Assembly: GCF_019175385.1 (NCBI RefSeq)
Contig: NC_083344.1
Coordinates: 57,536,782 to 57,600,781, forward strand
Direction: 5' to 3'
Origin: Lycium barbarum
Taxonomy: Eukaryota; Streptophyta; Magnoliopsida; Solanales; Solanaceae
Length of the DNA: 64,000 bases
Below, piece after piece: positions 12,392-23,616 of the stretch. The notes under the pieces are model-generated. The model made no database searches. It was not told the origin of the DNA and saw only the letters and a program-made list of their open reading frames with translations. Positions within the stretch are counted from its first letter, which is position 1; the number at the start of each line of letters is the position of its first letter. A program made the position numbers and the translations under genes.

Positions 12392-13813
12392 CTAAGAATA
12401 GGAGCTTTTTGAAGTCACATATACGTCGTCTATTTGTTTTATAAAGATCATGCCAAAAAAAGGAAGGGTTAGCATTACATACCTTTAGCGCTTATCTGCA
12501 ATACAATACGTATATGCTGCCCGAAGTGTCTCAACCTATATTAAGACGTTAAGACTATGGTTAAGCTATGGAAAGGCATAAAGCGTACTTCAACGTTAGT
12601 AGCTTATTTCTAGGCGATTGGGCAGCACTTCCCCTATATCGCTCAATTTCCTCATATTTAAGCCAACTATACAACAACCAACATAGCATCAACCAAGGCA
12701 CATCTAAGTTACCACATCAAGAACTAGTTACAACCAGACCCAAGGACATTCCATACAGCCAACACCATTCCAACATTCGATAATCGTCAACATAACGACT
12801 ACGACATATTCAAGTTATTCTTAATAATCTATAGCCCTAACACTTCATCGAAACGATCTTATAACAGCCCAACGATTACAACAACACAATGCATAATCTT
12901 AACCACCCTTAATCCTCCAATTCAACAAGAACAACAACAACACACCTAAAACAGCCTCTAATTACAACTTCTTAAAACAGCCCACTAAAATATACTTCAA
13001 CTTTAACCATCAAATTCCTTTACTCTCATCATTTAATCCATGACAATACAACAACAATACTAATTAAAATTAATTCATCATCATTAGATTAAAACAGCCC
13101 CATATACAGCCCAAATAAAGTTTCAACATCAACATACACAATTCTTGCATTCAATTCCACATCCACCAATTCACACAAGGACCAAATCATTTCTAAAACA
13201 TGTAAAAGAGAATTAAATCTTACCTAAGAAACAAAGCTCTTATTATCAAGAATGTGAACTCCCTCAAGAACAGCCATGGCCGTGAGTTGCCATGGTTGTT
13301 GTAATCTCTATCCTTTTTCCTCCAATTGGATTGTAAATCACCAATTAATCATGTAGAAGGGGGGGTGGGGGAGAGAAGCTGGCCGTGAGCTCAAGGGGTG
13401 GCTGCCATAGCCATGGTCGTGGCTCTCTCTCTCTCTCTCTCTCTCTCTAGCTTGAGAGCTTCTCTCTCTTATCTCAACTTTCGTGAAGATGGAATGAAGT
13501 TTATTTGATGAATTAGTCATCAAATTGGTTTATATAAGCTGCCTATGAAGTGGACAAGTGTCCCACTATGGCATGGACCAATCAGATTTGGCCATGCTAT
13601 AGTGGGGTCCATTTAGCACTACTTAGGCTTAATTAAATTAATCCCTAATCTCCACTAATATTTCTACACCAATTGAATTTTACTAGCAATCGTGCACTTA
13701 TTAAAAATCGAGGATTGAAAGCCCTTGTCTCATATCCCAAAAATAATCTCTTCCTTAAACTTATGTTGATTAGCTTACGAATAATCCAACGTATAAAAAT
13801 ACGGGGTATATCA
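12360..13813 (-). mobile_element. truncated 3' LTR of gypsy element B
   Basis: It is nearly identical to about 27872-29365 of the complete 5' LTR, starting TGATATACCCCGTATTTTTA on the minus strand next to the polypurine tract at 13814. About 1.2 kb of the LTR's far end (U5 side, including the 39-bp repeats and double stem-loop) has been lost at the junction with element A. A longer (CT)n run (about 13424-13448) and a deletion of roughly 45 bp near 13630 distinguish it from the 5' LTR. Confidence 0.9.
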
Positions 13814-13860
13814 TCCTTCCCCCCTTTAGAACATTCGTCCTCGAATGTTAGATGGGTCCT
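13814..13860 (-). other. polypurine tract region of element B
   Basis: On the minus strand, ACATTCGAGGACGAATGTTC is followed by TAAAGGGGGGAAGGA and the LTR. This is the plus-strand primer site for reverse transcription. Confidence 0.85.
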
Positions 13861-13919
13861 ATAAAGTCTTATAAGAATTTCGGGGAAGTCTCCCTTATAG
13901 CTAGAACATGTAGTCTCAT

Positions 13920-14495
13920 CTACCAATCAATATAATCAAGTGAGGGATTTAAATTACCTGCAGGCGTAGGGAACATGTAAGGGTACTTATTCTTCATCTC
14001 CTTTTCGGCTTCCCAGGTCATCTCTTCTCTATTATTATTTCGCCATAATACTTTGACGGAAGCCACATCCTTAGTACGTAATCTTCTAACTTGTCGATCA
14101 AGTATAGCTATAGGGTTCTCCTTATAGGACAGCTCCTCCGTCACCTGGACATCATCCACAGGGAATACTCTAGAAAGGTCACCAATACATTTGCGAAGCA
14201 TCGACACATGAAAGACTGGATGTACTGCTTCCAAATCAGATGGTAGGTCCAACTCGTAGGCAACCCTGCCAACCCTACGAATAATCTGATAAGGCCCAAT
14301 GTACCTCGGGCTAAGCTTCCCTTTCTTGCCGAATCTCATTACACCCTTTATGGGTGACACTTTCAAGAACACCCAATCACCAACCTGAAACTCTAAGTGT
14401 CGACGTCGATTATCTGCATATGACTTCTGTCGACTCTGAGCTGCCAATAACCTCTCCTGAATAAGCTTCACTTTATCAATAGCTTGCTGAATCAT
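13920..14495 (-). pseudogene. element B: integrase C-terminus plus chromodomain
   Basis: An open 191-codon frame contains SRQKSYADNRRRHLEFQVGD, KLSPRYIGPYQIIRRVG and HPVFHVSMLRKCIGD. It is followed by a chromodomain-like tail in which VLWRNNNREEMTWEAE and KNKYPYMF carry the aromatic and acidic positions typical of chromovirus integrases. This tail is thought to steer integration to heterochromatin. It is the best preserved part of B pol. The ATG is internal to the polyprotein: upstream, a TAG at about 14511 separates it from the integrase core frame. It is broken only by separation from the rest, so the polyprotein cannot be made as one chain. Confidence 0.85.
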
Positions 14496-14510
14496 GTTTG
14501 GGCCTATTAA

Positions 14511-15447
14511 TTAGGTCTCACCAACATCAAACCAACCAATAGGTGACCTGCACTTCCTCCCATATAAGGCCTCATACGGTGCCATCTGAATACTAGAATG
14601 GTAGCTATTGTTATAAGAAAACTCGATAAGTGGCAAATGATCGTCCCAGCTACCTCTGAAGTCAATAACATAGGCCCGCAACATATCTCCTAGCATCTGA
14701 ATAGTACGCTCAGCCTGCCCGTCAGTCTGAGGGTGAAATGTTGTACTAAGACTCACCTGTGTCCCCAATCCCTCCTGAAATGATCTCCAAAAGTTAGCTG
14801 TAAACTAGGCTCCTCTGTCTGAGATAATAGATATGGGAACCCCCATGGAGTCTCACTATCTCTCTGATATATAACTTTGCATAGTCCTCAGCTGAATAAG
14901 TAGTCCTGACTGGAAGAAAATGGGCTGATTTTGTCAGCCTATCCACAATAACCCATATAGAGTCATACTTCTGAGGGGTGCGAGGTAAACCTGTAATGAA
15001 GTCCATGTTAATCTCTTCCCATTTCCAAGTCAGGATCTCTATCTCCTGTAATAACCCGCCGGGCTTTTGATGCTCGACCTTAACCTGTTGACAATTCGGG
15101 CACTGAGCAACAAACTCTACTATGTCTCTTTTCATGCCGTCCCATCAATATAAACATCTGAGGTCACGATACATCTTTGTTGACCCTGGATGAATAGAAT
15201 AGCGGGCATAGTGTGCCTCTCCCATAACCTGTTGTCGTAGCCCTGCAACCTCAGGTACACATAATCTGCCTCTGTATCGTAGCACTCCGTCAGGTGTAAC
15301 CTCGAATAGGGTCTTCTCTTTTTGAAGAGCTGCATCTCTATAATGTGCCAGAACAGGGTCCTCGTACTGGCGTCTCTTTACCTCTTCTATGATAGAGGAT
15401 TCGGCAACTCCTCGAACAGAAATTCCGCCATCATCAGAATCAGCCAA
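14511..15447 (-). pseudogene. element B: integrase zinc-binding and catalytic core
   Basis: The N-terminal HHCC part is visible (YSIHPGSTKMYRDL, then CPNCQQVKVEHQKPGG), followed by the catalytic core (INMDFITGLP, VDRLTKSAHFLPVR) and the later [20 protein letters not shown] and [20 protein letters not shown] blocks. The frame is broken. A TGA stands where a Trp is expected between DLRCLY and WDGMKRD (about 15135). A shift occurs in a G-run near 14838, in the stretch leading to the second catalytic Asp. Stops lie on both sides of the 14511-14768 segment. The protein would insert element cDNA into the chromosome; this copy cannot. Confidence 0.85.
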
Positions 15448-15969
15448 ATGGACTCCAAGGTTAGCTAGCTAGAAAATCTCACGGACTATCTCTTTCCATT
15501 CTGGTTGTACATCTGTCAAACTACCCATAGATTTATGGCTAAGTGCATCTGCTACAACATTTTATTTTCCTTGGTGGTATAGGATATCGATATCATAATC
15601 CTTCAGCAACTCTAGCCACCTTCTCTGCCGTAAATTCAGCTCCTTCTGCTTAAAGATATATTGGATACTCTTATGATCCGTCTAATTATCAACATGCACG
15701 CCATATAAATAATGTCTCCATATCTTCAAAGCATGAATTACTGCTGCTAACTCCAGATCATGAGTAGAATAATTCCTTTCGTGCTTTCTGAGCTGCCGGG
15801 AGGCATAAGCTGTAACTTTGCCATGCTGCATCAATACACAACCTAGTCCAACGCCTAAGGCGTCACAATAAATAGCATAGCCATCTGGTCCCTCAGGAAG
15901 TGTTAGAACTGGAGCTGTAGTCAACTTATCCTTCAGTAGTTGGAAGCTTTGCTCACAAGCATCGGTCCA
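15448..15969 (-). pseudogene. element B: RNase H region
   Basis: The segment at 15682-15924 translates to a Ty3-type RNase H start ([20 protein letters not shown], then [20 protein letters not shown] and [20 protein letters not shown]). A TAG after HVDN (about 15682) interrupts what should continue into the [10 protein letters not shown] stretch, which is still readable further left. The remaining sequence to 15448 is the decayed linker to integrase. RNase H would degrade the RNA strand of the RNA/DNA hybrid during reverse transcription. Confidence 0.8.
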
Positions 15970-16842
15970 CTAGAACTTAGCTTCCTTCTGAGTTAGCCTT
16001 GTTAAAGACGCTGAAATCGAGGCAAATTTCTCTACGAACCTCCTGTAATATCCTGCTAGCCCTAGAAAACTACGTACCTCAGTAGGTGTCGTAGGTCTAG
16101 GCCAAGTCTTTACATCCTCAATCTTCTGTGTATCGACCCAAATACCATCAGCTCCAACAATATGCCCCAAGAATGCCACTGAAGTCAACCAGAATTCGCA
16201 TTTAGAGAACTTAGCATACAATCTCTGGTGTTGGAGCACCCCAAGTACCATCCTCAAATGATCTGCATGCCCCTCCTCTGAACGTGAATAGACCAGAATA
16301 TCTTCTATAAATACAATCACGAACATATCTAGGAATGGTTTGAACACTCGGTTCATTAAATCCATAAATAACGCTGGTGCATTGGTCAGCCAAAAAGACA
16401 TCAATCTAAACTCATAATGCCCGTATCGAGTCCTGAATGTAGTCTTCGGAATGTCTGCCTCCTTCACTCGCATCTGATGATAGCCTGACCGCAAGTCTAT
16501 CTTTGAATAACATTTAGCACCCTGCAACTGGTCAAATAAATCATCAATCCTAGGAAGGGGATATCTATTCTTTATTGTTAATTTATTCAGCTGCCTATAA
16601 TCGATACACATCCGCAGCGATCCATCTTTCTTTCTCACAAATAATACCGGTGCTCCCCAAGGAGATGTGCTAGGCCTGATGAAGCCTTTTTCTAACAAGT
16701 CCTTCAGTTGCTCCTTTAACTCCTTCAATTCTGCAGCTGCCATTCTGTAAGGAGGAATGGATATGGGCTGAGTATCTGGCAGTACATCTATAGTAAACTC
16801 TATCTCCCGCTCACAGTCGGCGATGCTGTATTCCCCATCCAC
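15970..16842 (-). pseudogene. element B: reverse transcriptase
   Basis: A 290-codon open stretch covers the Ty3-type [42 protein letters not shown], then [28 protein letters not shown], and the connection domain with [20 protein letters not shown]. Two key places are changed. The catalytic block reads [10 protein letters not shown], with Glu where the first Asp of the paired aspartates is expected (16303-16305). The preceding block reads FWLTNAPA, with Trp where Gly is usual. Together with flanking stops this indicates an inactive copy. It belongs in the same polyprotein as the protease upstream and the RNase H downstream. Confidence 0.9.
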
Positions 16843-17200
16843 TCTATAACCGGCTCCCCAGGGAACTGAAATCGGACTATCTTTTCTCTACAATCAATAT
16901 TAGCATAACAAGAAGCTAACCAGTCCATACCCATAATAACATCAAACTCCGTCATATCTAACTCTATCAGATCTGCCACGGTATGACGACTATATATAAT
17001 CACCGAACAATTTCTATATACTTGCTTTGCTATAACAGAATCTCCTACCGGGGTAGCTACCTCAAATGGTTCTATCAACTCAGGTTCTATTCCGATTCTA
17101 CCAGCAACAAAGGGAGATATATATATGATAAGGTGGATCCTGGATCTATCAATGCATATACGTCCTGAGAGAAAATAGATAATATATACCTGTAACCACA
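16843..17200 (-). pseudogene. element B: aspartic protease
   Basis: The active-site region reads YALIDPGSTLSYI around 17131-17163 (D-P-G-S-T replaces the usual D-S/T-G pattern, as is common in this clade). An (AT)n run directly after it (about 17118-17130) has slipped and moved the frame. The following frame reads FVAGRIGIEPELIEPFEVAT and later DMTEFDVIMGMDWLASCYAN, the conserved C-terminal protease/linker block before RT. The protease would cut the Gag-Pol polyprotein during particle maturation. Confidence 0.8.
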
Positions 17201-18648
17201 TTCGATGACGCCTCCTGATCCTGTCTACTAGCCAAAGCATATATGCGGTTCAAAGGGCCGCTAGAACTGGAAGCTCCACCACGACCTCTACCACGGCCTA
17301 CTGGTGTCTGAATACCCTGCCCCATAGGGCGCATAGCCACGGAAGAAGATGAACCAGCAACCGACCCAGTAGGCTGAGCCACACCACCTGGACTACCTCG
17401 ATAAGGGCACTCTCTCATAATATGGCCTTAACGGCCGCAAGAAAAACAAGCACCTATAGCACGATGACATTCCCCAGAGTGGAGCTTACCACACCGGGAA
17501 CACCGAGGCAAAGGTAGCCTAGACTGACTCAAACCTCTGTTCATCTGCGAACCCGAAGCTCTAGAGCTCTGACCGGCTCCTGAATACCCTGTGCTATCAA
17601 ATCTCTAACCTGGGAACTGTGGGGGTGCACTCTGTGCTGGCTGGGAAGAATATCTAGTATACTGCTGAGGCTGCCTACCTCGAAAGTCACCAAGATAACC
17701 AGCCGATCTAGCCCTCTTATGTTGGCCTCTATCATAATCTCTATCTGGCTGACGCCCTCTGTGTCAATCCTCTACCCCCTGTGCATATGCCTGTACTCGA
17801 GCAATATCCATACCTGGCTGAAGAGCCACCGCCATACAACCATCAATCAAATAGCGATCCAGTCCCATCATATAACGATGCACTCTATCAGCCATATCAG
17901 CTACAATAGTAGGCGCATATCTGGGCAACGAATCAAACTCAAGACTATAATCTCGAACGCTCCTGCCATTCTGCCTCAGATGTAAGAATCTATCCACTCT
18001 GGCTCGCCTCATCTCTGGAGGCAGGAAGTGGCCAAGAAAGGCCTCCACAAACTCATCCCACACTGCTGGAAGAGCACCCTCACCGTTAGATAACTCCCAC
18101 GACTCATACCAATTGACAACTACATCCCGCAACCGATACGAAGCCAACTCAACAGACTCAGTCTCAGAAGCCTTGATTATCCTCAATGTACGCTGCATCT
18201 GCCGAATAAACTCCTGCGGATCATCCTCAGGCTTTGACCCGAAAAACTCTGGAGGATTATAACTTAAGAAGTCACGAGTCCTCAAACTATCATGTCTATC
18301 CGCATGGTCAACTCCTAGTCCATGCCTGCGAGCCTGCCCTGTCACGAATCTGGTCAGCAACTGTACTGTATCTCTCATGGCCCTATCCTGCGCCCCTGGC
18401 TGAGGAGCTGGAGGCACAAGTACTGGGACCTCAGGGGCTGGCGGTGGAGCCGCCCCCTGATCTGAAGCTGCTGCTGCTCTGAGTTCCTCTGGAGGTGGCG
18501 GTGTAACAGAGCTCGCTGATGGGAGCACAATCTCGGGCATGGACTGGACACGGTCCCTAGTAACTCTCCAAGTCTGACGAGTATCTCCCGCTATCGATTT
18601 GCCCTTCTGGGCAGCTGTCGCTTTCTTTGGAGGCATAGCTGTAGACAT
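17201..18648 (-). pseudogene. element B: gag with broken zinc knuckle
   Basis: The frame opens with two possible Met codons (18648 and, four codons on, MPPKKATAAQKGK) and runs 294 codons through a proline/alanine-rich segment. It then shows a retrotransposon capsid domain (PPEFFGSKPEDDPQEFIRQM, YRLRDVVVNWYESWE, RFLHLRQNGRSVRDYSLEFD). A TGA at 17761-17763 ends it. The frame continues through a TAG (about 17605) to the nucleocapsid CFSCGR-stop-GHIMREC (17408-17452), where TAA stands in the CCHC zinc knuckle. Gag would form the virus-like particle and bind RNA. The upstream leader is interrupted by element D. Confidence 0.85.
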
Positions 18649-18736
18649 AACAATCTGTTAGGGGGGACTTATCCTGATAATATAGCTCTATCGCACGATA
18701 TAGAGTAGGAAGGAAAGATAACATCCTAAATGTCCT
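18649..18736 (-). other. element B leader, gag-proximal part
   Basis: Untranslated leader between gag and the insertion of D. Its last five bases GTCCT (18732-18736) are one copy of D's target duplication. The leader resumes at 26534. Confidence 0.8.
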
Positions 18737-20715
18737 TATTATATCCCGTATTTTGTACATTCGGATATTTCAAGATAATTGCGATAAGTTAAGGGCAAGG
18801 TTATATTTTTGATCTTGTCTAACACACAAGTTTTTTATGAAAATTTTGATGTGGAAATATTAAGAAAGGCTAGGGGTAAAAAGGGAAATTCACAAGATGG
18901 CTCATGAAAATATTAAGAAGAATTTGGGGTTGAAAGTGAATTATGGAAACTTATAATTCTTGAACAAATGGGCCAAGTGGTCGTGTGATGTGGTGTGGGC
19001 CTTGGCCCACATGGATGCTTAATATGTGTAAATAAAAGATGACTAAGTGATCATATTTATCATCTTATCACTTAGAAAATTTAAGAAACTTGGAGAAGAA
19101 AAAGAAGGAGACCTATTCGGCCATGGTAGAGAAAAATTGAGGCCCAAAAATCTTGATCAAAAACATATTTTCTTCTAGCAATTCAACCAATTGGAAGGTC
19201 CTCGTTAACGTGGGGTAGTTGTTGGGGCAAGTAAACCATTCATTCTTGCAAGGAGCAACCTTAGCCAAGCAAGAAGATAAGTGGAAAAGGTAAGGTTTAA
19301 TCTTCTTTTTATATGTTATGGATGGTTTGTGTATGTTGTAGTATGTAGAAATGAATGAAAATCATGAAATTTTGTGTGTTGGGGTTGAGCCGTGTAGGTG
19401 GGTGCTTGGCCGTGTATATGTTGTGTTGTGTAGGAATGATGAACTAATTTTATCTAGTATTTTGTTTGTTGTTGTTATGGATTCTATGATGAAAATGGAA
19501 GTTTAATAATTCTAGTTGAAGTTGTAATGGTTGGAGAGTTATTTTAGAAGCTAATGCGACATTAATACCACTTCTTGTATTTATGGAAAATAATGTTGTT
19601 AAGGTGTAGATTGTGGTGTAGTTCATGAATTTGGAAGAAAGAAATGTGTTGTTATCGTTCTTGTTGAATTTGGAAGGTTTCGGGTGAAGTGGTATGTTGG
19701 TTGGGTTGTTTTGAATATTGTGTGAATTGTTTGAAGTGTTCTTGTATCATGTAAGAAGGATTTCGGATTAACACTTGAATGTGAGATCATTGGTGCTAGC
19801 TTGGCTATATATGGTCGATTTGAATGTAAATGGGATGATGTCGAATTATGTAGAAGAAAGTTACTAACGTTAGAATGCGTCTTGAATCGATTGTTGATGT
19901 TGTTTGCATGATTCTTGGGATTGTTGATTGATAATTTGGCTGAGTTAGATTCTTGGGGATGGTTGTATTTACAGGGGAAATGCTGCCGAAATTTCGGTAG
20001 ACTATAAATGAATTCATTTAAAGGACTAAGACAAGTATATGACGATAAGTCTAATGATTGTGTCAATTCTCTTGAATGTAGACTAGCGAGCTTGGACAAA
20101 TAAGCGTAGCTAATAGGACGTGGAACAGGTATGTAAGGCTTACCCTTTCTTTCTTTTGGCATGTCCTAGAGCTAAGTAAGTTATGATACGTATCTTGAGA
20201 TAACTCTATTCTTGATTCCGAGCTTGTTAATGATTCTTATTCACTTCTTGATATGAGTATACCTAGTATAGGTGAGCTTATTGTACGATTGAATAACAAG
20301 CAAAGCATAAAGAGTTCTTGTTTTCTTTTAAAGAGTTCTGTAAGTAGTAATGTCCCTAACTTTCGTAGATGGTCTCGGATTGTCTTGGAAATATTCGTAG
20401 GGGTTTCTATAATGAATAACGTTCTTAACTTTCATGTGCTAACTTGGATTGTTTTGGAAACGTTCATGGAGTTCTATAATGAATAATGTCCATAACTTTC
20501 TTATACTAACTCGGATTGACTTGAAACGTGTTTATGGTTTACTAATGATTTCGAGAAAATTAGTTTTGTACTAAAGGAAACATAAAGTTAATTTTCAAAA
20601 CCACTCCTAAAGGGGTGCGAGATTTTACTATTTCGTTTCATTTACGATTTATGTTTATACTCCATAGCATTATTTCTTTGTATTGATATTTGTGGATTAA
20701 GTTGTGTTGACGCCA

Positions 20716-21000
20716 TCATTGTTATTATGCCGGAAGCGGCATGCCCGAAGGGGCCAACATTATTATTATGCCGGAAGCGACATGCCCGAAGGGGCCAACA
20801 TTATTATTATGCCGGAAGCGGCATGCCCGAATGGGCCAACATTATTATTATGCCGAAAGCGGCATGCCCGAAGGGGCCAACATCAATATTATTACGCCGG
20901 AAGCGGCATGCCCGAAGGGGCCATCAATATTATTATGCCGGAAGCGGCATGCCCGAAGGGGCCATCATTGTTACTATGCCGGAAGCGGTTGTCCGAAGGG
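20716..21000 (+). repeat. 41-bp tandem repeat in 5' LTR of D, 7 units
   Basis: The unit core is GCCGGAAGCGGCATGCCCGA followed by AGGGGCCAACATTATTATTAT. Because 41 is not a multiple of three, the array stays open in all three forward frames and yields repetitive pseudo-peptides (MPEGANIIIMPEAACPKG and shifted versions). These are unlikely to be genes. Confidence 0.9.
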
Positions 21001-21159
21001 ACTATTGTGGTACTATATTCACATTATGTATGCTAGAATTTGTGCAAGGTACTACATGGCACGGATTAAAATGTTGTTCCAGGTTACTCCCGGGTTGCTT
21101 TTAAACTGGTTTACTGTTACGCCTTTCCTTGTTTATGATTCAGTAATGCCTTACATATT

Positions 21160-21217
21160 CAGTACATATTCCGTACTAACCCCCTTTCTTCGGGGGCTGC
21201 GTTTTATGCCACGCAGG
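21160..21217 (+). promoter_or_regulatory. conserved LTR double stem-loop module (D, 5' LTR)
   Basis: CAGTACATATTCCGTACTA is followed by CCCCC-TTTCTTC-GGGGG, CTGCGTTTTATGCC and CAG/GT. Confidence 0.65.
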
Positions 21218-21633
21218 TGTATACAGATGAGTGGAAGACATCGGCTATAGGATGTTCCCATGCTACCAGCTGGATTGGCGAGCTCCATCTCAGTTCGGAG
21301 TGTTGCCGGGTCAAAGTACTTATGTCATGGTATTTTGTATATGTTAGAGACTTTGCAGACAGTGTCCTGTGGATAGGGCGTCGAGAAGTACGAATCATTT
21401 GTAGCTATTAAAAGAGTATGTATGTTACACGATTTCAATTGGCTTAAAGTACCTAATTGGTTGAAAGTTTTCATAATCATTATAAAGATAATGATCTCTA
21501 TGTGAAAAAGTTTCATGTTTTTAAAAGTTTTTGAAATGACAGGTTTTGGATAGATCGAATGTTTAAGGGTTCGCTCGACTCTGATGAGAGTCGGGTTCCC
21601 ATCATGCCCTATCAAGATTAGGGTGTGACAAAG

Positions 21634-21648
21634 TGGTATTAGAGCAGG
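21634..21648 (+). other. primer-binding site of element D
   Basis: TGGTATTAGAGCAGG lies three bases after the LTR end. It differs by one base from the TGGTATCAGAGC site complementary to the 3' end of plant initiator Met-tRNA. Confidence 0.9.
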
Positions 21649-23582
21649 TCATCCTAGGGGTTGTCTGCAAAGTCGTGTCCAGTAGAGTCCTGTTTATGGG
21701 TGTAAAGCCGGCCACATTTATAAACAGGAGGTTGCAGGGTATCTAGGGATTGTTGACCTTCTTTCTGTCTTAGATCGAGCGATAGAGCCAAGTCATAGGA
21801 AAATGATATTTCTTATACTAACTTTTGATTTCAGCGGAAGCATAGTATCGACGAAGAAGGTGAGTGGCGATATGGAAAGTCACAGGGGTAAGTTTTGGTA
21901 TTTTCATTCTTCTACTTGAAATTGGAAGCTCTGGATGGCTGGAATGTGTCGTATAACTGTATGCCCTGTGAGGCATTGTTGGTATTTGCTGCGTGCAGAT
22001 TCTGAATAGTAAGAATTGTAAAAGAAGACTCTGCCAGAAATCTTTCAGAATTAGGTCATTTAGTTAGGTACGCCTAATAGGAAGAAGCGTGGAAAGGAAA
22101 TATCAGAAATAGACAATAAGTGGGATGTGTTGTTTCAGAGGAGTTATGGACTCGGCATGGCCTGAATAATAATTACGAGAAGGACGATTAGCAGTCCAAA
22201 GGATTAAGATGGATAATATTCGAGGTTTAGTAGAAACAAGGGTTGTTGGCGGATTTAGGGAGAGTTGACGATCAGTTTCGTTGTAGATTATTATATAAGA
22301 GTGGCGAGTGGAAGTCCAAAGAGGTGGATAATCGAGTATTTATAAGTAACGACGATAAAGGTGTGTTCACTACCATCGGGAATCTAGGAATCTAGGACTA
22401 AGGGTAGTTATACACGTAAGTGAAAAGTGAATATTGAGGATTGAAAAGGGTAAAATAGTAATTGTAAAGGGAAGGACGTGTTACGAAAATGTCTCGGAAT
22501 CTGTAAGACTTCGACTTGCTCCAGATCATGTAATGAAGGCCATGCGGTGAGGTGGATGCGATTATATCTGCATTAATGCACTGAATTTCATCTAAGTTTC
22601 GAGGTTAAGCGTGCTAAGGTGAGAGAAATATTAGGATGGGTGACCCCTGGGAAGTGTGCAAGAAATCCTATAGATTTAGACATAAGAGACAAATGGGAAG
22701 CTAGAGTAGCCTAAGGGAAACTAGAGTATACGAGATGGTTGGAGACCATAAGAGGTCACGTAAGACGAGGCAGACTAGACTGGTGAAGAGACAGAGAGTG
22801 CATCATAGCTCTGGAGCTAGGATGAGTTCGAATAGCGTTTGGAGGAATTTTGTAGGCGAGACGGTAGTAATTATAGATACATATATATGAATGTGAATGA
22901 TATCCCACATGCGATTATATCGGTGAGCATGTGTGTCCCTGGCGACCGGTGTTACGGTATGGAAAGCATCAATCGAGAAAAGGTACCGAAGTTCAAGTGA
23001 CAGCAAAAATAAATGGTACAAGTGTTACAAGGTGAGCTGATGTTATTTTCACTACATGTTAAGACTAGAAAGTCTAATACAACGATATTTGAAAAAGAAA
23101 GAGAGTGAGTAAATGGAAGGCAGGAAAATCAAAATGTCGGAAAAAGGTGCAAGGTAAGAAACCTCAGTGAGTGAAGCCCTCAAGAGAAATTACCGGCAAA
23201 GCATGAGACTATTTGGGTAAAAGATTCAAAGGTAGGTACGCGGAGAGGATAAAGTGCGGTAATATGGAACAAAAGAGGAATGTGTGAGGTTCAAGAACTA
23301 ATTTCAATAAGTGGGGCTAAAGGAATAATGACTATGACAAGGGATGTGAGGTAAGGGAAAGAATGTTTAGGCTTTGCGACGATGTTAAGAGGTTCCCAGC
23401 CTGTGAGAGGTATATAAATAGATAAGCGTAGGGTAAGATTAACACGGATGCCTCGGACATGGAGGAGCTTTCCAAAAGGGTAACTTAAGAATAGGGTGAA
23501 GATAAGGAATGAGCATGAAGAAAAGGACAATTATAAGAGGGACCCTCCTGAAGTATTATAACACCCCATAAGGCCAGTTGAA
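21649..23582 (+). other. internal non-coding domain of element D
   Basis: A purine-rich stretch without any recognisable protein domain; only short frames occur. It holds the leader after the primer site and the 5S-like segment at 22554-22655. Comparable purine richness is seen in the internal DNA of element C. Confidence 0.75.
22554..22655 (+). ncRNA. 5S rRNA-derived segment inside element D
   Basis: The stretch begins GGATGCGATTATATCTGCAT, continues TTAATGCACTG, then GGTTAAGCGTGCTAAGGTGA and ends AGGATGGGTGACCCCTGGGA with AGT. Its whole length is collinear with plant 5S rRNA, about three quarters identical by eye (5S recalled from memory, not aligned by program). The two best matching blocks coincide with the box A and box C internal control regions bound by TFIIIA/TFIIIC for Pol III. 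It is diverged and lacks the 3' end of 5S, so it is a derived sequence and not a functional 5S gene. In Cassandra TRIMs a 5S segment sits in the LTRs; here it is in the internal domain. Confidence 0.8.
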
Positions 23583-23616
23583 CATTCGAGGACGAATGTC
23601 CTAAAGGGGGGGAGGA
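23583..23616 (+). other. polypurine tract region of element D
   Basis: CATTCGAGGACGAATGTCCT is followed by AAAGGGGGGGAGGA and the LTR start TGTTATATCCC. Same arrangement as at elements A, B and C. Confidence 0.9.

Larger units (their letters stand above)
18737..21630 (+). repeat. 5' LTR of element D
   Basis: Starts TATTATATCCC (the expected TG is TA here) and ends GGGTGTGACA. It matches 23617-26533 almost throughout. It carries seven 41-bp repeat units where the other LTR has eight, and has about 20 extra bases near 19398. The double stem-loop is at 21160-21217. Confidence 0.95.

Noticed and set aside
13338..13523. 61-codon frame with an Arg-Glu repeat
   Set aside because: Translation of the (CT)n microsatellite in LTR B; not a gene.
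13920..18648. Integrated plant virus (caulimovirid) as the source of the RT
   Set aside because: The LTRs, tRNA-primed leader, polypurine tract, integrase and chromodomain order fit a Ty3/gypsy chromovirus; no movement protein was seen.
19623..20162. 179-codon minus-strand frame in the 5' LTR of D, with a copy at 24613-25023
   Set aside because: Present in both LTRs, low-complexity Asn/Ser/Thr-rich, antisense to the element; best seen as a chance frame in AT-rich LTR DNA.
20716..21000. Regularly spaced repeats resembling a CRISPR array
   Set aside because: There are no variable spacers; it is a head-to-tail minisatellite inside a plant LTR.
20704..21250. Overlapping 110-169-codon frames with repeated MPEGANIIIMPEAACPKG peptides
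   Set aside because: They arise only from the 41-bp tandem repeat, which is open in all frames, and are duplicated in both LTRs with no domain. Not annotated as genes.
22554..22655. A functional 5S rRNA gene
   Set aside because: About a quarter of positions differ, the 3' end is lost and it lies inside a retrotransposon; kept only as a 5S-derived segment.
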